In this document: piece after piece, positions 20,665 to 31,791 of the stretch
How positions within the stretch are numbered: the stretch's first letter is position 1
Layout: the number at the start of each line of letters is the position of its first letter
Assembly: GCA_033030425.1 (NCBI GenBank)
Contig: JAUFSD010000004.1
Location: 682,001 to 746,000 of the forward strand
Direction of reading: 5' to 3'
DNA from: Verpa conica
Lineage: Eukaryota > Ascomycota > Pezizomycetes > Pezizales > Morchellaceae
DNA length: 64,000 bases
Program-made: the position numbers and the translations under genes
The notes under the pieces: model-generated
What the model was told of the DNA's origin: nothing
What the model saw: only the letters and a program-made list of their open reading frames with translations
Databases searched by the model: none

Positions 20665-23600
20665 TCACTCCGTGAAAGTAGTCCCCCCTTTTAGTCGCGA
20701 GCTCCTGCGAGGCTTTAAATCCCAGGGTCCGGGTTTACCGGGATATCGTTGATGAAAAACGTCCACTGCTGCTGTTTCCTCATGATAGGAGGCGGGCTCC
20801 CAGGAGGGTTGGTGATAGCCAGTCCACTTAATGTAATAGCTAGGCACCCCCCGGAGTATTTTTGAATCAAGGACCTCCTCCACCTCCCACTCCTGTTCTC
20901 CTTGCGTGACAACTGGCGGGGGGGGCGTTTGGACCTGCCCCGGCAGAGGGTCGGTGGCCGCTGGCTCCAACAGGGAGACGTGGAATACCGGATGATTAGG
21001 CATGGTGGATGGCAATTTTACTCGGTAAGCGTAAGAGGAGATAATCGCTTCGATGGGGTATGGTCCAGCTTTCTTCCAATCCAACTTTCGCGAGTTCCGG
21101 GTGGTCCTAATGTTGCGTAGGGACACAAAGACCAGGTCTCCTACTTGATACCGGGGGGCGGGGGTTCGATGGGCGTTGGTATACTGCTCCTGTTTGTCCT
21201 GAGCCGTCCTCATCTGCGTACCTAGCCACTCATGTAGTTTACTCATTTGCAGAGCGAAGTTTCTGGCGTCTAATTCCGGGACTGCTTTCCCTTGGGGCGT
21301 AAGGTTAACCTGGAACCGAGGATGAAATCCGTAGTTGGCAAAAAAGGGGGTGGCTTTGGTGGTGTCGGACACCTGATTGTTTGCTGCAAATTCTGCCATT
21401 GGCAACCATTCGCTCCAGTCGTCCTGCTGATAGGAGACGTAGGCGCGAAGGTACTGTTCCATGATAGCATTCACTCTTTCTGTCTGGCCGTCTGTTTCTG
21501 GGTGATACGCCGTGGACATGCGTGCCTCGATCCGAAGATGCTTGCACAGGGTCTTCCAGAACTTGGCTGTGAACTGAGTGCCTCTATCCGACGTAATGTG
21601 CGAAGGTAGGCCATGCAGTTTCCAAACGTGATGAAGATATAATCTGGCCACTTGACTGGCATCGGTTGTGGTGTGACAAGGAATGAGGTGCCGCATCTTG
21701 GACAGTCTATCCACGATCACTAGAATGGCGTCGAACCCGTTGCTTTCTGGGAGGCCGGTGACGAAGTCCATTGATACTTCCCTCCATGGTTGTTCGGGGA
21801 TGGGTAGGGGGCGTAGGACTCCATATTTCCCGTGCGTGTTTGTTTTGCTCCTTTGGCAGGTGTGACAGTTCCTCACGTACCTTCCTATATATTCCCGCAT
21901 TTTGGGCCAAAAATAGTGACGGCTGATTAGTTCGAAGGTTCTTTCCCTACCAGGGTGTCCCGCTGATGGTGCGTCATGATGTTCTTTCAGAATTTGAAGG
22001 CGGAGAGGATCGTGATCGGGTATGTATACGAGGCCTCGGTAATGTAAAAGTCCTTGGACATTGGTACACTCGGCCAGGGAAATTTCTGGGGACCTCTTTT
22101 CCCCGCTGTCTAGCATGTTCAAAATTTTCTGCGGAAAGGGGTCAGTCTTCATTGCCTCTTGAATTGACTTTGTAAAGGTGACGGTCATTTCAGCGGGTTC
22201 ATTTGACAAAGTACCCGCTAACAAACTTAGCTTAGGATCCAAATTTTCCTTCTTCAGTACTGTTTGACTCTGGTGTCTAATCCTTTCATCCCCTTCTTCA
22301 GGGAGATCTCCTGATCTCCTTGTCAACGCGTCCGGCTTGCCTCCTTGTTTTAAAATTCGGTAGGTAATCACAAAATTAAACCGTGAAAGATATTCTGCCC
22401 ATCGTGCCTGTCTTCTATTAAGATTCTTGGTTGTCATAAAGTATTCCAAGTTCTTATGGTCTGATATAACGGCTATGGGGAAGGCTGCTCCTTCTAGTTC
22501 TGGTCTCCATTCTCGAAACTCCTAATTATCGCTAACAGTTCCTTATCGTAGATCTCGTAATTGCATTCGGCGGGTGAGTGTTTTTGGAAAAGAATGCTAC
22601 GGGGTGCAGGATTCCTTGGTCGTTCTTCTGGGATAGTACTCCTGCAGAAACATAATCGGAGGCGTCCGTTTCTACCACAATAGGCTTTCTGCAGGTCAAA
22701 ATGCATGAGAACTGGTGCGGATGTGAATGCCTTTTTAAGAACTTCAAAGGCTTTTAGATGCGACGGAGTCCACACAAATGGAACGTGTTCCTTGGTCCCT
22801 GGTTCCTTTTTGGATAATGCTGTAAGGGTGCTGGTTTAGAAAAATCTCGGATAAACCGTCGATAAAAATTTGCGAATCCTAGGAACGCTTGAAGATCTTT
22901 AAGATGTTTAGGAACTGTCCAGTCCATTACTGCCGAGACTTTCCTTGGGTCCATACTGATTCCGTCTGGGGAAATAATAAGGCCAAGATACGTTGTTTTC
23001 TGACAGTGAAATTCGCACTTTTCGGGTTTAAGTAGGACTCCGTTGCTCTGGAGGGCTTCTAGTACCTTTCGTACGTGCACCCTGTGTTCTTCCAAGTTGT
23101 CGCTGTAAATCAAAATGTCGTCCAAATAGGCGGTGCAGAATTGGTCCAGAAATTCCCTAAGGCAGTCGTTGACGAAGTGTTGAAAGGTTGCGGGGGCGTT
23201 GGTGAGTCCAAAAGGCATAACGGTATACTCGTAATGACCGTACCGTGTTCTGAATGCCGTTTTCCACTCCTCACCCAAAGCCATCCTTATTTGATTGTAC
23301 CCCATTCGTAAATCCAGCTTGGTGTACCATTTCGCTTTTGCGAGTCTATCTAGAGTTTCTCGAATTAGGGGAAGTGGGTAGCGATTTTTGACGTTATTTC
23401 GTTAAGGCCACGGTAGTCAACACATAAGCGGAGGGAGCCATCGGATTTTTTGACGAATAGTACTGGGGAGCCGGCGGGAGAGGAGCTGTCTCTGATAAAA
23501 CCTTTCGCCATGTTATCTTCGATGTATTCTTTAAGGACGATAAGTTCTTCTCGAGTCATTCCGTACAGGGGACCAAAGGGGGGTTCCTTTCCTTCTTTCA

Positions 23601-24393
23601 AAGGAATTTTATGATCGTAGGGACGTCGTGGGGGTAAGCCTTTTGAGAGTTTCTCGTCAAACATGTCGAGGTAGTCGTGATATTCCTTAGGGATCTTTTG
23701 TTTCCACTCCTCTTTGGTGGTCTTATTGTCGATAACTTTGTTTATTTCGTACAAAGAAAGCGAGAAAACTTGGACATCCTTTTTTCGTGAAAGTCTACAA
23801 AATGCCGCTGAACCGATAAGATGAATTTTTGCTTTTTCTGGTGGGGGGATTCCTGGTAAAACCACTGGCACTCTTGAGGAGGTGCAATTTTGCTGGCAGA
23901 ATTTTGATCCGAATTTGATGTAATTGTGCTTAAACCGGAGGGAGACGTCGTGATGTTTAAGCCAGGGAATTCCAAGTACAAGGGGATACTGTCCTAGTGT
24001 GGTCACAAAGAAAGGAGCGTGTTCTCTATGGGATTTAATGGATAAGCCAAGATGGGCGAGGTGAGTGATTTGACCAGATGACACTGGTCGTCCGTCGATG
24101 ACCTCCAACTCCCTAGGGGTTTTGAGAGGCGTTAGTTGTAACTGGTGGTGGCGTGCGAAGGTTTCGTCAATAAAAGCGAATCCAGAGGCTCCAGTATCGA
24201 TCAATGCATGAGTTTGAATGGTTTTGTTATTGTTTGAAAGTGTACATGAAATAACTAAATGATCCCCATCCAACTGATCCTCCACATTGATGTCCGAAAC
24301 TGAAAACCCAGAAATTGAAAACGCAGAAATTGTAGAAACCTTAGAAGGTCCTAGAGAAGAGCCACCGGGCTGCTCTAGGACTGACGAAAACCC
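20665..24393 (-). pseudogene. Pol of element B, frameshifted
   Basis: Protease with DTGASGF and the start of reverse transcriptase lie at 24285-23365. Reverse transcriptase with [10 protein letters not shown] is at 23305-22754. RNase H (VETDASDY) is split between two frames at 22775-22494. RNase H end, integrase (HHCC; D, D, E all present: [23 protein letters not shown]) and chromodomain ([25 protein letters not shown]) are at 22449-20665. The breaks are one- to few-base indels relative to element C (near 23390, 22830, 22690, 22595 and 22510). Given near-identical LTRs, either the copy was mobilised in trans or some indels are assembly errors. Confidence 0.9.
24349..24393 (-). promoter_or_regulatory. 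Predicted -1 frameshift signal, element B
   Basis: On the minus strand the heptamer GGGTTTT (24393-24387) is in gag phase as G GGT TTT. A 6-nt spacer (24386-24381) is followed by a stem-loop with an 8-bp stem TCCTAGAG / CTCTAGGA (24380-24373 with 24356-24349) and an inner AGCC/GGCT stem. Slipping one base back enters the open pol frame. Position, spacing and stem are identical in element C although the loop bases differ. Confidence 0.7.
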
Positions 24394-25691
24394 TGAACCG
24401 AAGAAGATGTAGAAGAAACAGAAGAGGAAACCGAAGAAGAACCAGAAAAAGGATTATTGCTTGCCAAAGGAGATTCGTAGCGAGGCGCGCCGGCCTGCTG
24501 TTGTTGTTGAGACCCGTTAGGGGCGGAAAGAGCTGCTCCCCTCATAACCGGAGGTTTCTGGAGCTGTTTGCCTTGAGGGCAGTTGGCGTATTCGTGTCCT
24601 GCTCCTGCGCAGTATCCGCACCGCTTGTTATCCCTCCTCCACTGTTTTTCGGCTGGGGAGGTGCGTCGTGACCCATTTACGAAGACGTATCGTTGTTCTG
24701 GTGGGGGGCGGGGTATTCCCTGGGCTTGGGCTTGGAGGGCGGACAGGTCCATAGGGGCGTACCCCCCTGGAGAGAGAGAGGGATGGTGAACGTAAGGGGC
24801 CGGGGCAGCGAACTGTCCCATCTCGTTTCGGGGAGAGGGGCCTCCTTTCTTTTCCTGTTGTCTCGCCCTAACCCTTCCGTCTAGTGCCATTAAATCTTTG
24901 ACAAACTCATCGTACTTTTCTTTTACCGGAGTAACTACCAGGGCATCTTTCATTGCGTCGGAGAGACGGGAACGGAGGGCGTCTTTTTTCGCGGTGTCGT
25001 CGTATTTGAGTTTTCCCATGATGCGCAAGAAGTCGGAGTAAAAAGCCGCGAAGTCTCTTTTTCCTTGTGCGAGGACCCTCAGTTCTTCTTGTGCGGTGCC
25101 ATGGGGGTCTGGGTCGCCGAAAGATTCCTGGAGGTATTTGTACATGGCGGCGGTTGTGGTAAACGGAGTGGTTGTATCGGCAAGGAGGGGTTCGAGTTGA
25201 TCCATAGCTTTTCCTTCCAGTCGGCTGATAATGTACATTACCTTGGCTTCTTCGCTAGCGAACCTATCGGCGTTCCCGACCAGTTTGACCCTCATCATGG
25301 CCAAAAAATTTGGTAGTTTAGCCCTATCGCCATTGAAGGGGGCGGGGTCCGGCATTTTTTCCGACCGATGGGATGTAGTCGAAGTAGTTAAAGGCGGTGG
25401 TGGTACTGGGTCCACAATCTCTTTAACCTCCAGGTCTGCCTTCTCTTGCTCTAAGCGATCGTAGGCGTCGAGGGATTGTTGTAGCTGTAACCGAGCGGTG
25501 GTGAGGCTGGCCTCCGAACTCTGGTAGTTCATGACGGCTTCATTTCTTTGAGCAAGGTAGCGATCTTTGGTTGCGGTTAGGCTGTTAAACATTTCTTGTA
25601 AATGAGCGTAAAGAGTGGCGGTGTCGGCGATTTGTTCTTCGAATTCTGTAAGAGTAAGGGGAAAAGTGTAAACTGGAGCGGAGGATGCCAT
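24375..25691 (-). CDS. gag: Gag of Gypsy element B
   Basis: A 438-codon frame starts at ATG 25691, the position matching the gag start of element C; the open frame upstream runs into the LTR and has no homology. It has a coiled-coil-like N-terminus (residues ~60-115), a capsid core ([31 protein letters not shown]) and a CCHC knuckle [14 protein letters not shown] near residue 370, then a Ser-rich tail. It ends with the shift heptamer G GGT TTT. The frame is undamaged, unlike pol of the same copy. The product would form the virus-like particle and bind genomic RNA. Confidence 0.9.
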   Translation of the reverse strand: MASSAPVYTFPLTLTEFEEQIADTATLYAHLQEMFNSLTATKDRYLAQRNEAVMNYQSSEASLTTARLQLQQSLDAYDRLEQEKADLEVKEIVDPVPPPPLTTSTTSHRSEKMPDPAPFNGDRAKLPNFLAMMRVKLVGNADRFASEEAKVMYIISRLEGKAMDQLEPLLADTTTPFTTTAAMYKYLQESFGDPDPHGTAQEELRVLAQGKRDFAAFYSDFLRIMGKLKYDDTAKKDALRSRLSDAMKDALVVTPVKEKYDEFVKDLMALDGRVRARQQEKKGGPSPRNEMGQFAAPAPYVHHPSLSPGGYAPMDLSALQAQAQGIPRPPPEQRYVFVNGSRRTSPAEKQWRRDNKRCGYCAGAGHEYANCPQGKQLQKPPVMRGAALSAPNGSQQQQQAGAPRYESPLASNNPFSGSSSVSSSVSSTSSSVQGFRQS

Positions 25692-25729
25692 GATTGTGTG
25701 ACTGCGATTGTTGTGTGGTGTGGTGAACG

Positions 25730-25738
25730 ACGCAACGT
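25730..25738 (-). other. Predicted self-priming site, element B
   Basis: ACGTTGCGT on the minus strand starts 2 nt after the 5' LTR (25741). It is the exact complement of ACGCAACGT inside the same LTR (25934-25926). Nine-base self-complementarity at this position is the Tf1/sushi arrangement. The same arrangement is at 19930-19938 with 20088-20096 in A, and at 63741-63749 with 63937-63945 in C. Confidence 0.6.
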
Positions 25739-27180
25739 AATTTGAGAGACGACGTGGGACAACGTAGCGCAGGGACACAACTAACTTAATGGCAAGGCAA
25801 CTATCCGTTGCAAGCAAAATACCAAGAGTTTGTGATGTAGTCGCAGTGGGTTCAGCGATCGCGTAGCGATGTAATGATAAAGAGGCAGCGAGAAGAGAAA
25901 GCTTCTATTAAGTCTAACTGAAGAGACGTTGCGTAAAGAAAGAAGAGAAAACTATTACAGAGAGGGAGCAACGCTCCCTTTTTATACCCAAAACCCCGCT
26001 TTGTACAATGCCCTTGTTTCCATCCGTAACAACTATTACCCTACCTTCCTCCTTGTATGAGTCACGACGAGACTCACCCTGACGCTTCCGATCACTCCGT
26101 GAAACTGTTCCTCTAGGAGGAATAATAACGGCTTCGCTGATGGCCAATCTTATGGGAGGCCGAGAGCCATGAAACGAGAGCAAAGCTATGCTTAGTAGTT
26201 AGGGCCGCCAGCAAAATAGATAATTAACCTGGCGGCGTCACGAATCGAACCATACGGGGCTACGCCTTGTGCTTCGCCCTAAAGGTCCTTATGGATCAAG
26301 ATTACCTCTCCGCCACGTCCCCAGATTGGACTAGGAACGTGGGAAAGGAATCTAAGCAACGGCAGGAATCGCCAGTAGGTTACCCTACCTAGGGGACTCT
26401 GTGTTTTCTAACACCCCCCCTGAGTTGCTGATTCCCTAACAAAAAGACAAGTTTTGGACCCCAAAAATAACCCCAAAACCGTCAGGAAAATTCGTCCAAC
26501 CAAACCAAACTCGGAGGGTATATGGGGGACAGTGCTGCGAATCCATAGGTGCAATCGGATTTGAAATCGGACCATTTTAGCAATAGTTACAGAGCTTTTA
26601 GTAACCAACGCTTTTTAGTCGCTAGTCTATCGACCCCGCTAGTTCTTAGGGGCGCTCTAGACTCAGTTGATTTCCAAGCGCGGAGGAATTGTTCCCCCGC
26701 TTCTTGGCAGCTTGCTCGCAATCAAAATCATAGCTTAAACCCGTCCTTCCCCCAGGACAATCATTCTTGCTAGTCAACGAACAACCGTTGTTCTGAGACC
26801 CTCATACTCTTTGCTAAAGACGTTTGTCTTCCCCTGGGAAGCAGAGCCTTTTAAAGTCTTTAGTTTGCAACCCTTAAAAAATCCTTATACCTGTTTAGCC
26901 TAGGGACTGTCGACCTTCCGTGTTGACGAGCGGTTCTAAGCCTCGCTGCTGAAGCTTCTCGTCAGAAAGGGAGGTTGTTGGTTTTTTTTGGTACGGCAGT
27001 ACTCCCCTGGGAGTACCCCCGTTACACACCAGAGTCTCTGAAGCCTCCCGGGAGACGTTAGGAGACGTCAGGAGACAGGAGCTCTTAAAACTTCTATCAG
27101 GACAGTGCGGATGCATCTGATGTACAATTTTCTAAGTGTGTATCCTGACACAATGCTTGTCTCTCCTCATACAAATTTTA

Positions 27181-27333
27181 GTTTGCTGATGAATCCTCTA
27201 TTTTTTAGATCTGTTATATCTAAGAATTTTACCAAAGAACTATTGTCATTATCCAAATCCTCTCCGTCTTCCGAAGTATCCAAGTCCCTTGCCAGTGTCA
27301 CCTAGGCACACCCCCCCCAAAGCCCCCGCTACA
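27181..27333 (+). repeat. LTR-like fragment (family D), copy 1
   Basis: This stretch is about two-thirds identical to 57652-57820. The pair shares a short palindrome with loop TGTTA/CTTTC, the run ATTGTC..TCCAA..CTTGCCA and the end CCGCTACAC. It lies between R2 and LINE copy 2. Probably the 3' part of an old LTR. Confidence 0.4.
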
Positions 27334-27712
27334 CAAAGCCTACGAGATAGCAAGATCCATTGGGGTGAATCTAGACAAAACAAGCAACAGAAAAAAAACC
27401 AGGAGAGAAGTTAAGGCAGCAGCAATGGAATGGGTCACGGCAGGACACAGGGACAAGTATATAAGATTTGAGCTAGTGTGGCCACTTCAAGATGAAAATG
27501 ACAACAAATATTTTGTGACAGTTAGACAAAAGGTGACCTATGGAATAGAGGATGCAATTAAGAAGTTTGGGGAAGAGTCTGACTGGGAAGAGAACGAGTA
27601 ATTTGTATTTGGTATTTTTGTTTTGTTTTATTTAAAAATGTGTATTTAGCGCGATTGCCATAACCTCCGGGTTGCATGCATCAATGATAAATTCATTCAT
27701 TCAACCCTACAA
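27334..27712 (+). mobile_element. 3' end of a non-LTR retrotransposon, copy 2
   Basis: The frame 27365-27601 opens without an ATG at a credible place and is open further upstream, so it is the end of a longer coding region. It encodes the conserved C-terminal peptide described for copy 1 (RFELVWPL, YFV.VRQK.TYG, DWEE then stop). A 3' untranslated part and a tail ending in ATTCATTCATTC at about 27705-27712 follow. Conservation at protein level between two otherwise diverged copies argues that the peptide was under selection in the active element. Confidence 0.55.
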
Positions 27713-28349
27713 AAAGCATGTACATACCGGAAATCTACCGTATTTGGAGGAAGCTCTCCTTAGGATAGGATTACTTCTTTTGGGTTTATCTATTCTGAGT
27801 AGGCCGAAAGGATAGTTAGACTCGGCCGCTGAGAAAACGGTAGCTTGAAGGAATTATCTACTCTATTACGCAGGTGTATGTAGGTAGTTCTGTCGAACAT
27901 CGAACCTAGCTAACCTCGAAAGCCTGGCCTATCACAACTAGTAATCATTAGGTCCCCTAGGGGGAAGCCTGCCTTGCAAATGTCCTAGATTGAACTTCAT
28001 GTAAACTCTTCCTTAGAATAGCCTCAAGAAAAGGTTTGATAAATAATTATGACGAGTATTCTTATTCTCGTAGTATATATATATTTCAAGGTATCTTATA
28101 GATGTTATTGGTTAATATTACTACCTACCCAAATCCAAAGGAAAAAAGCAAGATACCAATACTAATCCTAATTGATTCTCTAAATGACAATAAAATTTCA
28201 AGGTACTCCCCAGACCCTGCTACCCTAGTCACCAACTAAGATGATGCTCTAGTTCCCGCAAATGATGATCCTCCAACTCCAAGGGAAAAAAGGAAGGTGT
28301 GCTGGTATAAGATATGTATCCTGAAGAGAAAACTTCACGAAGCTACCTT
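27713..28349. other. Intergenic, 3' flank of SMP3
   Basis: AT-rich, no gene, RNA or repeat recognised beyond a short (TA)n run near 28070. Confidence 0.5.
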
Positions 28350-30191
28350 TTAATTGCCGATTTTTGGGCAGTCCGCCTTGAGGACTTTCCACACGCCTAG
28401 ACCTCTCCTACCTACAACTCGCTCGATAGTAGGCAGGAACCCATCGTCTCCGAAATCCATATCATCCATGTTAAAATGATTCTGATATTCCCACTCCTTC
28501 TTGAGCCAGAATGGTAGACTCGTATTCACTCTCAGAGCAAACTCATCTAGAGAAACGGCAGATAGTGGGGCAATGAGGTAGTTATTTACTTCATTCACAT
28601 CGGTATCGCATTGGGCGAGTGGCTGAAGTGTGCCTACCAAAACTGAGATTTTGGCACCCATTAGATCCGTCGTGAGAATTTGTGGTTTGCTCCCGTTCTT
28701 TGTTGCCTCCCCGAGAAGCCAGGTTGGAGGCTGGTAGGTTTTCCACCATACTACATTTGCTACGTTGGTTACGTTGCCAATGTGGAGTTGAGTAGGTACT
28801 ACGCCGCCCTGATGAAATATTCCCATGAGAGCTCCATATATCACATTAAAGATAACCCAGACTATAATCCAAAGCCTTTGCAGGGGAATATACTTTGGCA
28901 ATGAAATGCTTGATAGTAGCAGTGGTACAGCGGGTATCAAGAACCTAGCTTCCTGGTGCTGGAATATACTCAGTACTGTAACCCCGGAGATTGCGGAGAG
29001 GAGCGGGAGGTGGAGCGGCCATGTCCGTGAAGTAGTAAAGAGAGAAATACATGCAGGCCCGAGGAGCTGTGGAAGATTGATGAAAAGGTGGGTATACCTT
29101 GGGTGGAGGCCGTGGAGTGAGAGGTTTGAGGTTTTTGCATTGTAGAGGAGGTTATTGAGGGGTGTGACGACGAGGGGGTGGGAGAATGGATGGGAGAAGA
29201 GGGCGTATAAAGTTGGTGCTGTGGATGGAGAGTAGTATACTGTATCGAGGTAGATGGCTAGTCCGGTTGTTCCTAAGACAAAAATAGTGAGAGGAATTAT
29301 GGTAGTTGGATGCCGAAGGAAGTGAGGTATGAGTGTAAGTCCCGGAAGTAATACAAATGCTGGAAATGTGATGCGATTGAAGATGCAGAAGACGACCGTG
29401 AACCCTAAGCCTGCACTTGATAGCCATGCAGCATCCTATTAGAGCATGCGGATCAGCCCTATATGCTTTCAAGACATAGACTTCTATCCTCTGAGTCAAA
29501 AAGTACCTTGGAAGATGTCATTCTCCGGATCAATACCAATGACCAAGCCACCCCAATGGTCTCGATCGAGTTGGAGAAGGTGTGGGTTTGATATGTCCAT
29601 GTTACATAGCTGCTAGCTAACAACAAAAGGCTGGTGCGTCGGCCTCTCGGCGACGCGATGAGCTCTTGAATAGCCCAGTCCTCTTTTTGGTGTCAGTTCA
29701 TATCTTGCCTCCTAGAGAACTACTCGACCCCACCAACAACCCCCCCGTTTCTTCATAACAAGCATAGAAATATCAAACATACCCAGGACAAAGGATATTA
29801 AAAAGAATAGAACGCGTAAGCTATAGAAAACAAGCATCGGGCTAGGTGGCTCATCCCCTGGCACTATCCAGCGCACCAGATGCATAGGAACCCCATAGGC
29901 TGCCCATAACGGAAAAACACTTCGAATGGGGGCTGTGGAAGTGAACTCCCAGGTTTTAGTAATGCGCCAGCCGAATATGTCGCCTACAGCGCGCGTTTAT
30001 ATTAGTTTCGAAGGCGGCGAAAGGCGGCGGAATTTGGGTGTAGTGCGGCGAAGCACAAAGGAAGATGTGGTCAGAGACATACCAGCTATCACCTCAGGCC
30101 CCTGGAAGTGCTCGTCGGGGTGGATATAGGACGGCGAAAGGGCGAAGTAGAGTCTCACCAGCGCGAGAAAAAGGTAGACGCGCCTCCACAT
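28350..30191 (-). CDS. SMP3: GPI mannosyltransferase 4 (SMP3/PIG-Z family)
   Basis: Four exons on the minus strand: 30191-30083, 29983-29783, 29682-29507 and 29435-28350 (523 aa), with consistent phases. The third exon must use the AG at 29684-29683; the next AG downstream shifts the frame into a stop. The enzyme adds the fourth mannose to the GPI precursor in the ER membrane, using dolichol-phosphate mannose; fungi need it before anchor transfer. Support comes from the GT22-family lumenal motif HPDEHFQ at residues 24-30, [14 protein letters not shown] near 140, [10 protein letters not shown] near 320 and [10 protein letters not shown] with [13 protein letters not shown] near 370-395. Many hydrophobic segments lie between. 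Length agrees with yeast SMP3 (about 516). It shares an 875-bp divergent promoter with SKP1. Confidence 0.93.
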
Positions 30192-31066
30192 CCTAGGCTA
30201 ACGTGTTGGATCTTACCGAGGAGGAGCACAAAGGAAAACAAAAAAGTGAGTTGAAAGTTGAGAAGGAGAACGGGGTTTCAAAGAACAGGTGAGAAAGAAG
30301 CCAAAGGAGTGAAATTTCTTCGTCGTTATTAATAATAACTGTATACCTATGTAAAGTACTCTACATATAGCTATATGTACTATCGATAGACAGGTAGACA
30401 AGAGGAAAATCTACAGGCTCCTGCGATTGACCGTACTTTGTGTGACCACCTATTGATATTTGCATCACAACTGAGGGGCCATGAGGGGAAAGAAGAAAAG
30501 GAATAACGATCCATAACCTCAACGACCATGAGCGCTACATGTAACACCTATACGCTTCGGGTGTGAGGCTCACGTCCGATTTGCAGGGTGGCATTCGTGG
30601 AGAGCTCAAATACGCCTAAATTGGACGCACCCCCAAACGAAGCTCCCGGAGCTCTAGAAGCTTGGCATTGGCATCGAAGGCAACAACCACCAAGTCAAGA
30701 ATACTGAAGGAATAGGTATTATATATATGGAGTGGAGTTAGCTAAAGATGACGATAGAAGGGACAAAGTGAACCCTAGAATATTAAAAGTCCCAAGCGAG
30801 ATAAGGTGCCCGGGGTGTTCGAAGAGATGATGGATGACTCTTCAACATTTCCCGATCTTGGCAATTTTGAGGCTAAGCCCTCATAAATGCGTGAGGTAGC
30901 GGTAACCCCCCTCCTCCTCTTCATCATCCCCCACCACTATCTTCCTACATCTCTCCATCTTCGAAAGACAACAACACTATTTTACTCCTTCTCGCTTCAT
31001 CAACTACCTCTCTTATCACCTTACCCTTCTTACATACCACAAAGTTAACAGCAAACGCATCACATC
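30192..31066. promoter_or_regulatory. Divergent promoter region SMP3 / SKP1
   Basis: The start codons of SMP3 (30191, minus) and SKP1 (31067, plus) face away from each other across this 875-bp interval. The SKP1 side has a long pyrimidine-rich run (about 30908-31030, CCTCCTCCTCTTCATC and more), typical of fungal core promoters. No TATA box is evident. Confidence 0.6.
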
Positions 31067-31791
31067 ATGTCTGAAATCAAGCTTCTCAGCTCTGACCAGG
31101 CGACGATCACCGTTCGTAAGTTCTGGTGCCGTCTACAGTCAGAATCATCACATTTTGGGTCTTTTCTAACATCTTCTGCTTTTGTGGTAAATAGAGAAGG
31201 AAGTGGCTGAACGCTCCATCCTGATCAAAAATATGCTTGAGGACGTTGGTGAAGTCACTGAGGCTATTCCTATTCCTAATGTAGGCTTCTCCCTCGTATC
31301 TATCTTCTGCCTTTACTATTACCCATTCAATGGTCCGCTAACCCCTCCCCCCATACAGGTGAATGAGTCTGTCTTGAAGAAAGTTATCGAGTGGTGTGAA
31401 CATCACAAGGGTGATCCCCCTGCGCAAGCCGATGATGATTCCGACAGCCGGAAAAAATCCACCGATATCGACGAGTGGGACCAAAAATTCATGCAGGTTG
31501 ACCAAGAAATGCTCTTTGAAATTATTCTTGTAAGCCTCACTCACTTATCTTGTTTCCTACGAGTAAATCATGCTCGCTTAAAGTTTCCTTGGCACTTATC
31601 TCGTCATTTTGCCATAGGCTGCCAACTACCTCGATATCAAGCCTCTACTTGATGTTGGGTGCAAGACTGTCGCCAATATGATCAAGGGGAAATCTCCCGA
31701 TGAAATCAGGAAGACCTTCAACATTCAGAACGACTTCACTCCTGAAGAGGAGGAGCAAATTAGACGTGAGAATGAGTGGGCTGAGGAGTAA
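31067..31791 (+). CDS. SKP1: SKP1, SCF ubiquitin-ligase adaptor
   Basis: Exons 31067-31115, 31195-31280, 31359-31529 and 31618-31791 give 159 aa. The N-terminal BTB/POZ-like fold ([35 protein letters not shown]) is followed by the acidic loop with DEWDQKFM. The C-terminal F-box-binding part ([26 protein letters not shown], then [24 protein letters not shown]) completes it. SKP1 links F-box proteins to cullin-1 in SCF complexes in nucleus and cytoplasm. The stop TAA sits inside a perfect donor GTAAGT (31788-31793); most fungal homologues end in AEDR, so a last tiny exon may exist downstream. Confidence 0.95.

Larger units (their letters stand above)
13817..26104 (-). mobile_element. Ty3/Gypsy chromovirus B (contains nested element A)
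   Basis: The element begins TTTCAAGG and ends CTCCGTGAAA, and is flanked by CTGTT at 13812-13816 and 26105-26109. Without nested element A (14101-20588 plus 5 bp) it is about 5.8 kb. Its 5' LTR is 25741-26104. Its 3' LTR is 13817-14100 plus 20594-20677, interrupted by A. A polypurine tract (AAAAGGGGGG on the minus strand) adjoins the 3' LTR at about 20678-20693. LTR ends TTTCA..TGAAA are not the usual TG..CA. The two LTRs are almost identical except for the terminal ~30 bp next to the primer site, so insertion is recent. Gag is intact but pol carries several frameshifts. Confidence 0.9.
13517..27026 (-). repeat. Repeat R, copy 2, split by Gypsy B
   Basis: The reversed R begins TGTGACG at 13517, breaks at 13816 in the word CTGTT, resumes at 26105 with the duplicated CTGTT, and ends GTTACA at 27026. 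Taking out 13817-26109 restores about 1.2 kb collinear with R1 and R3. R2 is therefore older than Gypsy B. Confidence 0.8.
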
